Shown here: piece by piece, positions 33,616 to 42,746 of the stretch
Layout of the letters: each line of letters begins with the position of its first letter
Numbering within the stretch: the stretch's first letter is position 1
From: Lichenicoccus sp965213775
Lineage (GTDB): Bacteria; Pseudomonadota; Alphaproteobacteria; Acetobacterales; Acetobacteraceae
Assembly (NCBI GenBank): GCA_965213775.1
Contig: CBDCAC010000006.1
Coordinates: 9,285-73,284, forward strand
Reading direction: 5' to 3'
DNA length: 64,000 bases
The notes under the pieces: model-generated
The model's input: only the letters and a program-made list of their open reading frames with translations
Told to the model about the DNA's origin: nothing
The model's database searches: none
Program-made: the position numbers and the translations under genes

Positions 33616-34677
33616 ATGGCACGCGTGCGTTGCATCACGATGCAGAAGGATGAGGGCCTGCTGCTCGATGCGTGGCTGCGCTACTACGGCTACCTGTTCG
33701 GCTTCGAGAACATCGAGGTGCTCGACAACGGCTCCCGCGACCGCCTGACCCGAAGCGTGCTGGAGCAGTTCGAGGCCGCCGGCGTGACCGTGCACCGGCA
33801 GTACGACGCGATCGAGCATTTCGAGGCCAAGGGCGCCATCGTCGCCGGGATCATCCAGGGCTGGGACGCGTCGCACGAGTATGACTTCGCCGTGCCGTGC
33901 GACATCGACGAGTTCCTGGTGCTGTTCACCGCCGACGGCCTGTCCTGCGCGCGCCGCGGCATTCACGCCGCCCTGGACGCGCTGGTCGGTGCCGACCAGG
34001 CGCTGTGGATGGAGACCTCGCTGTTCAACGTGCCGGCGCAGCCGGGATGGTTCCACCCGGAGGTGTTCCCAAAGGGCTTCCTGCCGAGCCGGTCGATCCT
34101 GAGCCTCGACAGCGGCTACCATATCCCGCAGACCCGGCACCGCGAGGGCACGCAACGCACCGAGTTCACCTACCTGCACTACCACAACAAGCCGTACGAG
34201 ATCGTGCAGGCGCACACCCGTCGCAAGCTGAGCCGGCGGGTCGACCTGCACGATCTGGCGGCGCTGCGCTGCTACGACGGTCCGGGCGCGCACATGGTCA
34301 AGGACCTGCTGATGTCGCGCCAGCAGTATTTGCACCAGTTCGACGACGCGGTCACGCTGCGCTTCGGGCAGTTCGCGACCCTGATGCGGGCGCTGGGCGC
34401 GCGCGAGGCGATGCTGGTCGGCGAACCCGGTACCGCGCGCGACGCAACCCTCGAGCCGGGAGCGGCGCACCCGGCCGCGAGCGCCCTGCTGCGCCTGCCG
34501 ACGCGGCCGGATCGGCCGGCGGAGCAGGTCGCGTTCGACGGTCCCGGGTACCTCGCCGACCATCCGGACGTGGCAGCGGCAACCGGCTGCGGCCTGCCGC
34601 ATTATCTGTATTACGGCTTCGAGGAAGGGCGCCGGCTGCGACGCGGCGAACCGGTCGAGCGCGCTCTCGCCGGATAG
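33616..34677 (+). CDS. GT2/GT92-like glycosyltransferase with C-terminal YLADHPDV module
   Basis: The 353-residue protein starts MARVRCITMQKDEGLLLDAW, then ENIEVLDNGSRD (residues 31-42) and the metal-binding PCDIDEFLVLF. This is the pattern of glycosyltransferases related to GT92 and GT2 that add sugars to surface polysaccharides. A separate C-terminal module, YLADHPDVAAATGCGLPHYL followed by YYGFEEGRRL, resembles a short repeat found at the ends of many secreted or polysaccharide-related proteins. I chose the ATG at 33616; the frame is open further upstream but enters the repeat. It stands alone with its own promoter. Acceptor is unknown. Confidence 0.83.
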   Translation: MARVRCITMQKDEGLLLDAWLRYYGYLFGFENIEVLDNGSRDRLTRSVLEQFEAAGVTVHRQYDAIEHFEAKGAIVAGIIQGWDASHEYDFAVPCDIDEFLVLFTADGLSCARRGIHAALDALVGADQALWMETSLFNVPAQPGWFHPEVFPKGFLPSRSILSLDSGYHIPQTRHREGTQRTEFTYLHYHNKPYEIVQAHTRRKLSRRVDLHDLAALRCYDGPGAHMVKDLLMSRQQYLHQFDDAVTLRFGQFATLMRALGAREAMLVGEPGTARDATLEPGAAHPAASALLRLPTRPDRPAEQVAFDGPGYLADHPDVAAATGCGLPHYLYYGFEEGRRLRRGEPVERALAG

Positions 34678-34692
34678 CGGAGAGGCAACGCG

Positions 34693-34968
34693 ATGAGCGG
34701 CGACACCCCTGCCCACGACTTCCTGTTGCCGCGTCTGGCCGCGCTGGTGCGTGAGGCCGAGGCGCAGGGCATCGAGCGGGAGGTGGCGGTCGCCGTCCTC
34801 ACCGACCTGATCACCGGGCCTCAGTTCAACGACGCGGTGCCCGACCCGGCCGCCGACTCCACGCCCCGCCCGGCCGGCGACCCCGAAGACGGGGTCGCGG
34901 CCGACGCGGCGCTCGAGCAGAAGCACGCGCTGATCGAGCAGGTCGCGGCGCCGAGGGGCATCATCTGA
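34693..34968 (+). CDS. Small hypothetical acidic protein
   Basis: The 91-residue product follows the glycosyltransferase gene by 15 bases and has AGAGG before its ATG. The N-terminal half is a predicted helix pair (LLPRLAALVREAEAQGIERE, AVAVLTDLITGPQF). The C-terminal half is acidic and Pro/Ala-rich. I do not recognise the family. Position and ribosome-binding site suggest co-expression with the glycosyltransferase. Confidence 0.65.
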   Translation: MSGDTPAHDFLLPRLAALVREAEAQGIEREVAVAVLTDLITGPQFNDAVPDPAADSTPRPAGDPEDGVAADAALEQKHALIEQVAAPRGII

Positions 34969-35000
34969 TACCAGCGGCCCGCGCATGTGCCCCATGCAGC

Positions 35001-35112
35001 GCCAGGGCTCTGCCCTGGACCCGCTCAAGGCGAAGCCTTGAGAAATCCGATTATCTCAAGATGGTTTCCAAAGGCCTAGGCCTTTGGCGGGTCTGGGCGG
35101 AGCCCAGCCTTA
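35001..35112. repeat. Dual-hairpin GACCCG repeat, copy 8 (inverted pair)
   Basis: Near-identical to copy 5: hairpin CAGGGCTCTGCCCTG, linker GACCCGC, hairpin CTCAAGGCGAAGCCTTGAG, an AT-rich joint, the 20-base palindrome CCAAAGGCCTAGGCCTTTGG, linker CGGGTC, hairpin CTGGGCGGAGCCCAG. The similarity continues outward (CCTCCTGACGGTCGGT). It separates the convergent small hypothetical gene and the S53 peptidase gene. Confidence 0.85.
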
Positions 35113-35138
35113 CCTCCTGACGGTCGGTGTCTAAGCCC

Positions 35139-37025
35139 TCAGCGCACCCCGGCCTGCAGCGCCAGCAGGCCGACCAGCAGCCGGGTGGCGTCCAGGGTGC
35201 CGGTGCCGGCGGCGTTGTCGTAGCCGGCGATGGCGTGGTAGCCCCAGTTGTCGCCGGCGGTGATGTCGGTGCTGGCGAGAGTGCCGAGCTGGAAGATCGC
35301 CGGGCTGATCTGGCCGACGCGACCGCCCAGCGCCTGCACGAACAGCGCGTTCACGCCGTTGAGCTGCGGCGCCACGAAGCTGGTGCCGCCGTAGAAGTTC
35401 GAGACCGCCCCCTCCTCGATGTACTGATAGCCGGATTCCGGGTCGGCATTGGTGGAGATGTCGGGCAGGTTGCGGCCGGCGAAGTTGGCCGGCAGCAGGT
35501 TCTGCACCACGCTGCCCGAGCCGGTGTTCTCGGCGAAATTCTGGTTGGACTTGGTGGAGGTGATGCCCTTGGTGTCGCCCTGGTACCAGGGCCGCGCCCA
35601 GTACGAGCTGACCCCGCCGCCGCCGCCGACCGAGAACACGTCGGGGACGCCGATCGAGGACGCCTTGCCCTGTGCCGCCGCCTCGTTCGAGATGTAGTCC
35701 CAGCCCCAGGCCTGCTCCTTGGCGACGGTCAGCAGGATGCCGCTCGTGAGCTTCAGCGACAGCGGCAGCGTGGTGCCGCCGGCGGCGGTGACCAGCGGGT
35801 CGCTCGAGGGATGGTCGACGCTGAACGGCGCATTGCAGACCGGCGTGCTGGGCGTGGCGGTGCCGTACGGCGAGCAGCCGCGCACGGTGTCGAACGAGCC
35901 GGAATCGCCGGCGGCGATGAACACCGTCTGGCCCTGCAGCGCCATCTCGAGGAAGGCGTCGTGGAACGCCTCCAGCAGGAAGCTGTCGCCGGTGGTCTGG
36001 GTCGCCTGGTTGTAGAAGAAGTCGAGTTCCGGCTGGCCCCAGCTCGACGAGATGGTGTCGGCGAGGTTCTCCGATGCCGCCGCCTCGAAGCCGTTGATGA
36101 AGTTGGCGTTGCTCACGTTCGGCGCGATGTAGACGCGCAGATTGGCGGCCGGCGCGATCGAGCCGGACTCCTCGACGTCGAGGTCGGTCTCGCCCTCGCC
36201 GTCGGCATTGTTGGTGCTGGCTGTCTCGCCGCCGTCCACGTTCACCTTGGTGATGCGCGACGACGACACGTGCAGGCCGGTCTGGCTCCAGAACAGGTAG
36301 GCGTCCGACGTCTTGAAATCGTTCAGCGTCACGATGCCGATGGTGCTGCCGCGGCCGGTGATGCCGAGCTGGGCCAGCGGCGTGACATCGTAGAACTTCT
36401 CGAAATCCACCGGCAGATAGTTGCCCGACGTGCCGCCGACCAGGCTGCCCGCGACCGCGCGCGGGGCGGCGGCGGCGCCGAGGGCGGCGATCACGTGGCG
36501 CGGCTCGGGATGGGTTACGGTGTCGAAGCCGCCGATGCCGCGGACCAGCCCGGCGAGTGCGGGCGGCATGCGCATCGGCGTGGTCGAGGCGATGCCGCTG
36601 CGCCCGTTCAGGGTGAAGTGCTTGAGCGTCAGGCCGAGCGCGCTCTGCGCGGTGCCGGCGAGGCTGACCGCCTCGATCGCCAGGTGGTTCGGATAGACGG
36701 TCTCGATGGTGAAGCCGAGACCCTCGAGGATCGCCTCGACGTTGGCGATCTGGTTGTCGGTGGCGCCGTAGCTGGCGACGAATTGCGGCACGCTGAGGAA
36801 CCGGTGGTAGGTCGCGCTGCCGGGTGTCTGGATGGCGCGCGCGGCGGCCTCGGCGGCCGCCTCGTTACGCACCGGCAGGTAGATGGTCAGCGCCAGCGGG
36901 TCGCCGATCGCCACGTCGGAGGGGGCCGCCGCGCGCGCGGGCGCGCCCGACCACAGGGCGGGCGACAGAGCGGTCAGCACGGATGCCACCGAGACGGCCA
37001 GGCGACGCTTCAGGTAACGCGACAT
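35139..37025 (-). CDS. Secreted S53 (sedolisin/kumamolisin) peptidase with propeptide
   Basis: From the ATG at 37025 the protein is 628 residues: signal peptide (to about residue 34), a pro-kumamolisin activation domain (about 40-175), then the catalytic domain. The catalytic residues are visible: Glu-279 and Asp-283 in ETDLD, oxyanion Asp-374 in AAGDSG and nucleophile Ser-549 in GGTSFVAP. A Ca2+-site-like PDISTNADPESGY precedes it. Sedolisins are acid-active serine-carboxyl endopeptidases that mature by self-cleavage at low pH, so this points to protein degradation in an acidic medium. It is monocistronic, with 189 non-coding bases upstream. Confidence 0.93.
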   Translation of the reverse strand: MSRYLKRRLAVSVASVLTALSPALWSGAPARAAAPSDVAIGDPLALTIYLPVRNEAAAEAAARAIQTPGSATYHRFLSVPQFVASYGATDNQIANVEAILEGLGFTIETVYPNHLAIEAVSLAGTAQSALGLTLKHFTLNGRSGIASTTPMRMPPALAGLVRGIGGFDTVTHPEPRHVIAALGAAAAPRAVAGSLVGGTSGNYLPVDFEKFYDVTPLAQLGITGRGSTIGIVTLNDFKTSDAYLFWSQTGLHVSSSRITKVNVDGGETASTNNADGEGETDLDVEESGSIAPAANLRVYIAPNVSNANFINGFEAAASENLADTISSSWGQPELDFFYNQATQTTGDSFLLEAFHDAFLEMALQGQTVFIAAGDSGSFDTVRGCSPYGTATPSTPVCNAPFSVDHPSSDPLVTAAGGTTLPLSLKLTSGILLTVAKEQAWGWDYISNEAAAQGKASSIGVPDVFSVGGGGGVSSYWARPWYQGDTKGITSTKSNQNFAENTGSGSVVQNLLPANFAGRNLPDISTNADPESGYQYIEEGAVSNFYGGTSFVAPQLNGVNALFVQALGGRVGQISPAIFQLGTLASTDITAGDNWGYHAIAGYDNAAGTGTLDATRLLVGLLALQAGVR

Positions 37026-37214
37026 CAAGTTCCCCTACGTTCCATCGACGGACCCGACTGCACCCGCGCCGAGGCCGGTCGGCATCGGCGGGTCGGACGA
37101 TCTCGATCCTCGTCGTGTCGTACAGTTAATGAGACGTCCATCACGGCGTCAAGCGGTTCGCGAGCGTCACGCGCGGCCGTGATCTCGGCCGGGCGGCCGG
37201 GCGGCGTCGGCGGC

Positions 37215-38063
37215 TCAGCGCTTCAGCAGGCCGGCATGGTGCGAGAGCTGGTCCGCGATCACGCTCTGGACGAACCAGTAGGAATGGTCGTAGCCGCGAT
37301 GCAGCCGCAGGGTCAGCGCCTGGCCCGACAGCGCCGCCGCCTGCGCCAGGGCGTCCGGGCGCAGCTGCTCGACGAGGTACTGGTCGGCCTCGCCCTGATC
37401 GATCAGGATGGTGTCGCGCCGGGTATGGCCGTCGCGCAGCAGCAGGCAGGCATCTTGCGCCGCCCAGTCGGCGCGGTCGGCGCCGAGATAGCGCGCGAAC
37501 GCCTTTTCGCCCCAGGGAGAGGCGGCCGGATGGGCGATCGGCGACAGCGCCGACACCGACTGCCAGCGATCGGGCTCGCGCAGCCCCAGCACCAGCGCGC
37601 CGTGGCCGCCCATGGAGTGGCCGATGATCCCGCGACGATCCGGCGCCACCGCGAACTCCGCCTCCGCCCAGGCGGGCAGCTCGCGCGAGACGTGGCTGGC
37701 CATGCGGTAATGCGCCGACCAGGGCGACTCGGTGGCGTCGAGGTAGAAACCCGCGCCGGTGCCGAAATCCCAGTCCACGTCCTCGCCGGCGATGCCGGCG
37801 CCGCGCGGGCTGGTGTCCGACGCGACGACCGCGAGACCGTGTGCCGCGGCGGCGCGCAGGATCCCCGACTTGGTGACGAAGCTCTGCTCGTCGCAGGTCA
37901 GCCCGGCCAGCGCATACAGCGCCGGCACCGCCTCCCCCGCCAGCGCCTGGGCCGGCAGGAACACGGCGAAGCGCGCCTCCAGCCCGAGCGCCTCCGAAGG
38001 GCGGCTGTAGAAGCCGAGGCGGCCGTCGAAGCAGCGGTGCTCGGCGCGCACGGTGAGCGCCAT
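37215..38063 (-). CDS. fghA: S-formylglutathione hydrolase
   Basis: The 282-residue esterase-D-type serine hydrolase has the nucleophile elbow GHSMGGHGALVLGL. It also has the family marker YALAGLTCDEQSFVTKSG and, near the C-terminus, HRGYDHSYWFV with the catalytic His. It hydrolyses S-formylglutathione to formate and glutathione, the second step of glutathione-dependent formaldehyde removal. It starts three bases after the stop of the dehydrogenase gene that performs the first step. Confidence 0.95.
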   Translation of the reverse strand: MALTVRAEHRCFDGRLGFYSRPSEALGLEARFAVFLPAQALAGEAVPALYALAGLTCDEQSFVTKSGILRAAAAHGLAVVASDTSPRGAGIAGEDVDWDFGTGAGFYLDATESPWSAHYRMASHVSRELPAWAEAEFAVAPDRRGIIGHSMGGHGALVLGLREPDRWQSVSALSPIAHPAASPWGEKAFARYLGADRADWAAQDACLLLRDGHTRRDTILIDQGEADQYLVEQLRPDALAQAAALSGQALTLRLHRGYDHSYWFVQSVIADQLSHHAGLLKR

Positions 38064-38066
38064 CGC

Positions 38067-39182
38067 TCAGTACACCACGACGCTGCGTATGCTCTCGCCG
38101 CGCGTCATCAGCTCGAAGCCCTCGTTGATCCGCTCCAGCGGCAGCCGGTGGGTGATCAGCTCGTCGATCTCGATCCGGCCGTCCATGTACCAATCGACGA
38201 TCCTGGGCACGTCGGTGCGACCGCGGGCGCCGCCGAACGCCGAGCCGATCCAGCGCCGCCCGGTGACCAGCTGGAACGGGCGGGTGGAGATCTCCTGGCC
38301 GGCGCCGGCGACGCCGATCACGGTCGAGACCCCCCAGCCGCGATGCGTGCACTCCAGCGCCTGGCGCATCAGGGTGGTGCTGCCGACGCACTCGAAGGAG
38401 TAGTCGGCACCGCCGCCGGTGAGCTCGACCAGATGGCCCACCAGGTCGCCGTCCGGCCCCAGATCGCGCGGGTTGACGAAGTGCGTCATGCCGAAGCGGC
38501 GCGCCGTCGCCTCGCGCCGCGGGTTGAGGTCGACGCCCACGATCATGCCGGCGCCGATCATGCGCGCACCCTGGATCACGTTCAGCCCGATGCCGCCGAG
38601 GCCGAACACCACCACGGTGCTGCCGGTCTCCACCTTGGCGGTGAACAGCACCGCGCCGATGCCGGTGGTGACGCCGCAGCCGATATAGCAGATCGTGTCG
38701 AACGGCGCGTCGTCGCGCACCCGCGCCAGCGCGATCTCCGGCAGCACCGTGTAGTTGGCGAACGTCGAGCAGCCCATGTAGTGCAGCACCGGTGCGCCGC
38801 GGCACGAGAAGCGCGAGGTGCCGTCGGGCATCAGGCCCCTGCCCTGGGTCGTTCGGATCGCGGTGCACAGGTTGGTCTTGCGTGACAGGCACGATCTGCA
38901 CTGCCGGCATTCCGGCGTGTAGAGCGCGATCACGTGATCGCCCGGCTTCAAGCCGGTGACGCCGGCTCCCACCTCGACCACCACGCCGGCGCCCTCGTGA
39001 CCGAGGATGGCCGGGAACAGCCCCTCCGGATCGGCGCCGGAGAGGGTGTACTTGTCGGTGTGGCACAGGCCGGTGGCGCGGATCTCCACCAGCACCTCGC
39101 CGGCGCGCGGCCCCTCGAGCTGCACCGTCTCGATCGACAGGGGTTGTCCGGCCTCGAAGGCCACCGCCGCGCGCACGTCCAT
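38067..39182 (-). CDS. adhC: S-(hydroxymethyl)glutathione dehydrogenase (class III alcohol dehydrogenase)
   Basis: The 371-residue zinc enzyme starts at the ATG at 39182, which has GGAGGA upstream. It has the catalytic zinc ligands in ATGLCHTDKYTLSG and HEGAGVV, structural-zinc Cys residues in TPECRQCRSCLSRKTNLC, and the NAD fold in VVVFGLGGIGLNVIQ. It oxidises the spontaneous formaldehyde-glutathione adduct to S-formylglutathione. It lies 49 bases downstream of the ABC permease gene and three bases before fghA. Confidence 0.95.
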   Translation of the reverse strand: MDVRAAVAFEAGQPLSIETVQLEGPRAGEVLVEIRATGLCHTDKYTLSGADPEGLFPAILGHEGAGVVVEVGAGVTGLKPGDHVIALYTPECRQCRSCLSRKTNLCTAIRTTQGRGLMPDGTSRFSCRGAPVLHYMGCSTFANYTVLPEIALARVRDDAPFDTICYIGCGVTTGIGAVLFTAKVETGSTVVVFGLGGIGLNVIQGARMIGAGMIVGVDLNPRREATARRFGMTHFVNPRDLGPDGDLVGHLVELTGGGADYSFECVGSTTLMRQALECTHRGWGVSTVIGVAGAGQEISTRPFQLVTGRRWIGSAFGGARGRTDVPRIVDWYMDGRIEIDELITHRLPLERINEGFELMTRGESIRSVVVY

Positions 39183-39231
39183 GGCCGTCCTCCGGATGCA
39201 GGCGGGATGCAATACGTGGGCGCGTGCCGCG

Positions 39232-40158
39232 TCAACGCTCGTCGCGGAAATACGGCAGGCCGAGCGCCGCGGGCGCCGGCAGCGCCGCGCGGCCGCCCGA
39301 CAGCAGCGAGGGCAGGATCATGAACAGGATCGTGGCCAGGTACGGCAGCATGGCGAGAAAGGCGGACGGCAGGCCCCAGTCATGCGCCTGGGCGAGATAG
39401 CCGAACGCATCCACCGCGCCGAACAGCAGTGCGCCGGCGGCGACGCGCAGCGGCCGGTGGCCGGCGAAGATCACCAGCGCCACCGCGATCCAGCCGCGCC
39501 CGGCGACCACGCTCTCGGACCAGGACGGCACGAAGCCGAGCGTGAGGTAGGCGCCGGCGCCCGCGGCGAGTCCCGCCCCGACGGTGACGTAGACGAAGCG
39601 CAGCGGCAGCACGCGCAAGCCCGCGGCGTCGGCGGCGGCCGGGTTCTCGCCCACGGCGCGCAGCGACAGCCCGTGCCGGGTGCCGAACAGCAGCAGGTGG
39701 ATCGCCGCCGGCAGCGCCAGCCAGGTGAGCAGCACCAGCAGGTTCTGCGAGAACAGCGCCTGCCCGAGCACCGGCAGGCGGTCGAGCAGCGGCACGTGCA
39801 GCCGCTCGAACACCGCCTGCGCCGGCTGTCCTGCGTAGGGGCGCCCCAGCGTGGCGGCGAGGCCGCTGCCGCCCAGGGTCAGCGCCATGCCGCACAGCAC
39901 CTGGTTCGCCCGCATCACCACGGTGGCCAGCGCGAACACCGCGCCGGCCAGCATGCCGACGGCGCAGGCGGCGGCGAAACCCGCGTACGGGTCCCGGCTC
40001 GCGGCGGCGGCGGCGATGGCGGTGATGCCGCCCAGCGCCATCAGCCCCTCGACGCCCAGGTTGAGCACGCCCACCCGCTCGGCCAGCAGCTCGCCCAGGC
40101 CCGCCATCGCCAGCACGCCGCCCGACAGCAACGCGTCGCCGAGCAGGTCGGCTAGCAT
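39232..40158 (-). CDS. BMP-type (nucleoside) ABC transporter permease, subunit 2
   Basis: The 308-residue protein has eight to ten hydrophobic segments and the BPD_transp_2 pattern LAERVGVLNLGVEGLMALGG, the cytoplasmic coupling loop of YufQ/BmpC-type permeases. The later RAVGENPAAADAAGL is also typical of this group. It pairs with the preceding permease, whose stop it overlaps by seven bases. The set imports nucleosides or purines in characterised relatives; the substrate here is inferred from that. Confidence 0.9.
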   Translation of the reverse strand: MLADLLGDALLSGGVLAMAGLGELLAERVGVLNLGVEGLMALGGITAIAAAAASRDPYAGFAAACAVGMLAGAVFALATVVMRANQVLCGMALTLGGSGLAATLGRPYAGQPAQAVFERLHVPLLDRLPVLGQALFSQNLLVLLTWLALPAAIHLLLFGTRHGLSLRAVGENPAAADAAGLRVLPLRFVYVTVGAGLAAGAGAYLTLGFVPSWSESVVAGRGWIAVALVIFAGHRPLRVAAGALLFGAVDAFGYLAQAHDWGLPSAFLAMLPYLATILFMILPSLLSGGRAALPAPAALGLPYFRDER

Positions 40159-41225
40159 GGCCGGCGCCGCAGCCGCACCGGGCGGTACGCCACCAGCCGC
40201 TCGCCGATCGCGGCGCACAGCAGGATCAATCCCACGAACGCCATCGCCGCCGAGGCGGGAAGCCCGTGGGTCTGCAGGATGGTGCCGGCGTTGAGCACCA
40301 CCGCCATCAGCGCGCCGGTGCATACCGCGCCCAGCGGCGAGGCGCTGGCCAGCACCGCGACGATGATCCCGGTATAGCCGTAGCCGTTCGACAGCCCGCC
40401 CTCCAGCCGGTGCACGGTGCCGGCGAGCTCGACCATGCCGGCGAGCCCGGCGATGGCGCCGCTCAGCAGCATCGCCTGCAGCAGCCGGGCGCGCACCGGC
40501 ATGCCGGCGTAGGCGGCGGCCTCGCGGTTGGCGCCGCACAGCCGCAGCTCGTAGCCCCAGCGCGTGTTGCGGCAGGCGAAGGCCAGCAGCAGCGCCAGCA
40601 GCAGGGCCGCGAACAGCCCCCAATGCACCGGGCCGCAATGCCAGGCGTGCGGCAGGCGGGGGATCGCGTACGGGATGCGGCGGGTCTGCCCGGTCACCGA
40701 GCTGCGCTGGTCGCGCCAGCTGCCGGTGGCGAGGTCTGCCACCAGCAGGCGCGCGACGAAGTTGAGCAGCAGGGTGGTGATGATCTCGCTGGTGCCGAGC
40801 GTCAGCCGCGCCAGGGCCGGCACCGCGATCCAGGCGGCACCGCCGAGACCGCCCGCGAGCGCCATCGCCGCCAGCATCACGGCCGGGCTGCCGTGCACGA
40901 ACAGCCCGACGGCCGCGGCACCTACCGCGCCGGCGTAGAACTGCCCGTCGGCGCCGACGTTCCACAGGCCCACCCGCAGCATCATCGAGACCGACAGCCC
41001 GGTCAGGATCAGCGGCGTCGCCAGCAGCGCCAGGTCCTGCAGCCCGAAGCGCCCGGCGCTGGCGCGCACGATCGCGGCCGTGAGGGCGAGCGGAGACCAG
41101 CCCAGCAGCGCCAGCACGATCCCGCCCAGCAGCAGCGCCACCACCGCCGAGACCGCGTGCGAGGTCACCCGCAGCGGCGCCGGCACCGAGGGCATGCGCT
41201 GGACCGTCCAGCCGCTGCCGCTCAC
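40152..41225 (-). CDS. BMP-type (nucleoside) ABC transporter permease, subunit 1
   Basis: This 357-residue polytopic protein of the same superfamily has about ten membrane segments and the conserved LWNVGADGQFYAGAVGAAAV and LRLCGANREAAAYAGM blocks (YufP/BmpB type). Its GTG start overlaps the ATPase gene stop (GTGA at 41222-41225). Permease order and overlaps indicate one operon: binding protein, ATPase, permease 1, permease 2. Confidence 0.9.
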   Translation of the reverse strand: MSGSGWTVQRMPSVPAPLRVTSHAVSAVVALLLGGIVLALLGWSPLALTAAIVRASAGRFGLQDLALLATPLILTGLSVSMMLRVGLWNVGADGQFYAGAVGAAAVGLFVHGSPAVMLAAMALAGGLGGAAWIAVPALARLTLGTSEIITTLLLNFVARLLVADLATGSWRDQRSSVTGQTRRIPYAIPRLPHAWHCGPVHWGLFAALLLALLLAFACRNTRWGYELRLCGANREAAAYAGMPVRARLLQAMLLSGAIAGLAGMVELAGTVHRLEGGLSNGYGYTGIIVAVLASASPLGAVCTGALMAVVLNAGTILQTHGLPASAAMAFVGLILLCAAIGERLVAYRPVRLRRRPC

Positions 41226-42739
41226 GCGGCATCCGCCCCGGCATGGCCGCTCATCAGCAGGCCGAGCCGCTCGGCGTCGGCGGTCCGCGCCGGCAGGATG
41301 CCGCTGATCCTGCCGCGGAACAGCACCGCGATGCGGTCGGCCTGCTCCAGCAGTTCGTCGATCTCCTCGGAGATCAGCACGATCGCGGCACCCGCCGCGC
41401 GCAGGCGACGCATGCGCGCGTGCAGCGCCGTGACGGCGCCGACATCCAGGCCGCGCGTCGGGTAGGCGGCCACCAGCAGACGGCGCGCGACGCGCATCTC
41501 GCGCTCCGCCACCAGGCGCTGCTGGTTGCCGCCGGAGAGGTTGCGCGCGGCCAGCCCGGGCTGCTGACGGTCCAGGGCGGCGTCGCCGATGATGCGCTGC
41601 CCGAGCCGGCGCGCCCGCGCCGGGCTGAAGCCGAGCCGCCCGCAGACCGGTGCTGCGCGGTACTCGCGCAGCACCGCGTTCTCGGCCAGCGACAGGTCGC
41701 CGGCCAGCGCGGTGCGCAGCCGGTCCTCCGGGATGTGGCCGATGCCGCGACGCGCGAAGCCGAGCGCATCCGGGCGGCGCACCGCCACGCCGTCGATCAG
41801 CACCTCGCCCTGCTGCGGGGCGACGCAGCCGCTGAGCACCTCGCTCAGCGTGCGCTGGCCGTTGCCGGCGACGCCGGCGATGCCGAGCGTCTCGCCGGCG
41901 CGCACGTCGAGATCGACGCCGTCGAGCAGGGCGACGCCGCGGCCGTCGCGCACCACGACGCCGCGCAGGCTGAGCATCACCGCGCCGGCGGTCGCGGGCG
42001 AGGCCGCCTCGGGGGGCGGCAGGGGCGTCTCGCCGACGATCAGCCGCGCCAGCGTCGCTCGGCTGGCCCCGGCACTGGCCTGAGTCGCGACCGATCGTCC
42101 GCCGCGCATCACCGTCACCCGGTCGGCGATCTCCAGCACCTCGCCCAGCTTGTGGCTGATCAGGATCACCGCGTTGCCCTGGGCGCGGAAGGCGCGCAGT
42201 GCGGCGAACAGCGCGCGCACCTCCTGCGGCGTCAGCACCGCCGTCGGCTCGTCGAGGATCAGCACCCGCGCGCCGCGCGCCAGCACGCGCAGGATCTCGA
42301 CGCGCTGCTGCTCGCCGGCCGAGATGTCGCGCACCCGCGCACCCGGCGCCACCGCCAGGCCGAAGCGCGCGGAGAGCGCGGCGCTGCGCGCCTCCAGCAC
42401 CGCGGGAGACGCCCGCCGCGGCGTCTCGGACCAGCCGAGATGGATGTTCTCGGCGACCGTGAAGGCCTGCACCAGCTTGAAGTGCTGGTGCACCATGCCG
42501 ATGCCGGTGGCGATCGCGGCGGCCGGCCCGTCCAGCCGGCGCCGGCTGCCCTCGATGAAGATCGCGCCGGCGTCGGGCTGATACAGGCCGGTGAGCACGT
42601 TCATCAGGGTGGACTTGCCGGCGCCGTTCTCGCCCAGCAGGGCGTGGATCTCGCCGCCGTCGAGGTCGAAATCCACGCCGTCATTGGCCAGCATGCCGTA
42701 GAACGACTTGGTGATGCCGCGCAGCGAGACCAGCGGCAC
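41222..42739 (-). CDS. BMP-type ABC transporter ATP-binding protein (two ABC domains)
   Basis: The 505-residue product contains two fused nucleotide-binding domains. The first has Walker A GENGAGKST, ABC signature SAGEQQRVEI and Walker B VLILDEPTAVL. The second has the degenerate Walker A GVAGNGQRT and signature LSGGNQQRLV, as is normal for sugar/nucleoside importers of this type (RbsA/YufO). It powers the two permeases encoded downstream. It starts seven bases after the binding-protein gene ends. Confidence 0.93.
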   Translation of the reverse strand: MPLVSLRGITKSFYGMLANDGVDFDLDGGEIHALLGENGAGKSTLMNVLTGLYQPDAGAIFIEGSRRRLDGPAAAIATGIGMVHQHFKLVQAFTVAENIHLGWSETPRRASPAVLEARSAALSARFGLAVAPGARVRDISAGEQQRVEILRVLARGARVLILDEPTAVLTPQEVRALFAALRAFRAQGNAVILISHKLGEVLEIADRVTVMRGGRSVATQASAGASRATLARLIVGETPLPPPEAASPATAGAVMLSLRGVVVRDGRGVALLDGVDLDVRAGETLGIAGVAGNGQRTLSEVLSGCVAPQQGEVLIDGVAVRRPDALGFARRGIGHIPEDRLRTALAGDLSLAENAVLREYRAAPVCGRLGFSPARARRLGQRIIGDAALDRQQPGLAARNLSGGNQQRLVAEREMRVARRLLVAAYPTRGLDVGAVTALHARMRRLRAAGAAIVLISEEIDELLEQADRIAVLFRGRISGILPARTADAERLGLLMSGHAGADAA

Positions 42740-42746
42740 GGGCGGC

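Noticed and set aside
35127..38885. Very long open frame on the plus strand opposite the S53 peptidase, fghA and adhC
   Set aside because: Its translation is low-complexity Ala/Gly/Arg/Val/His, and it is antisense to three clear genes. High GC removes stop codons from the third-position frame.
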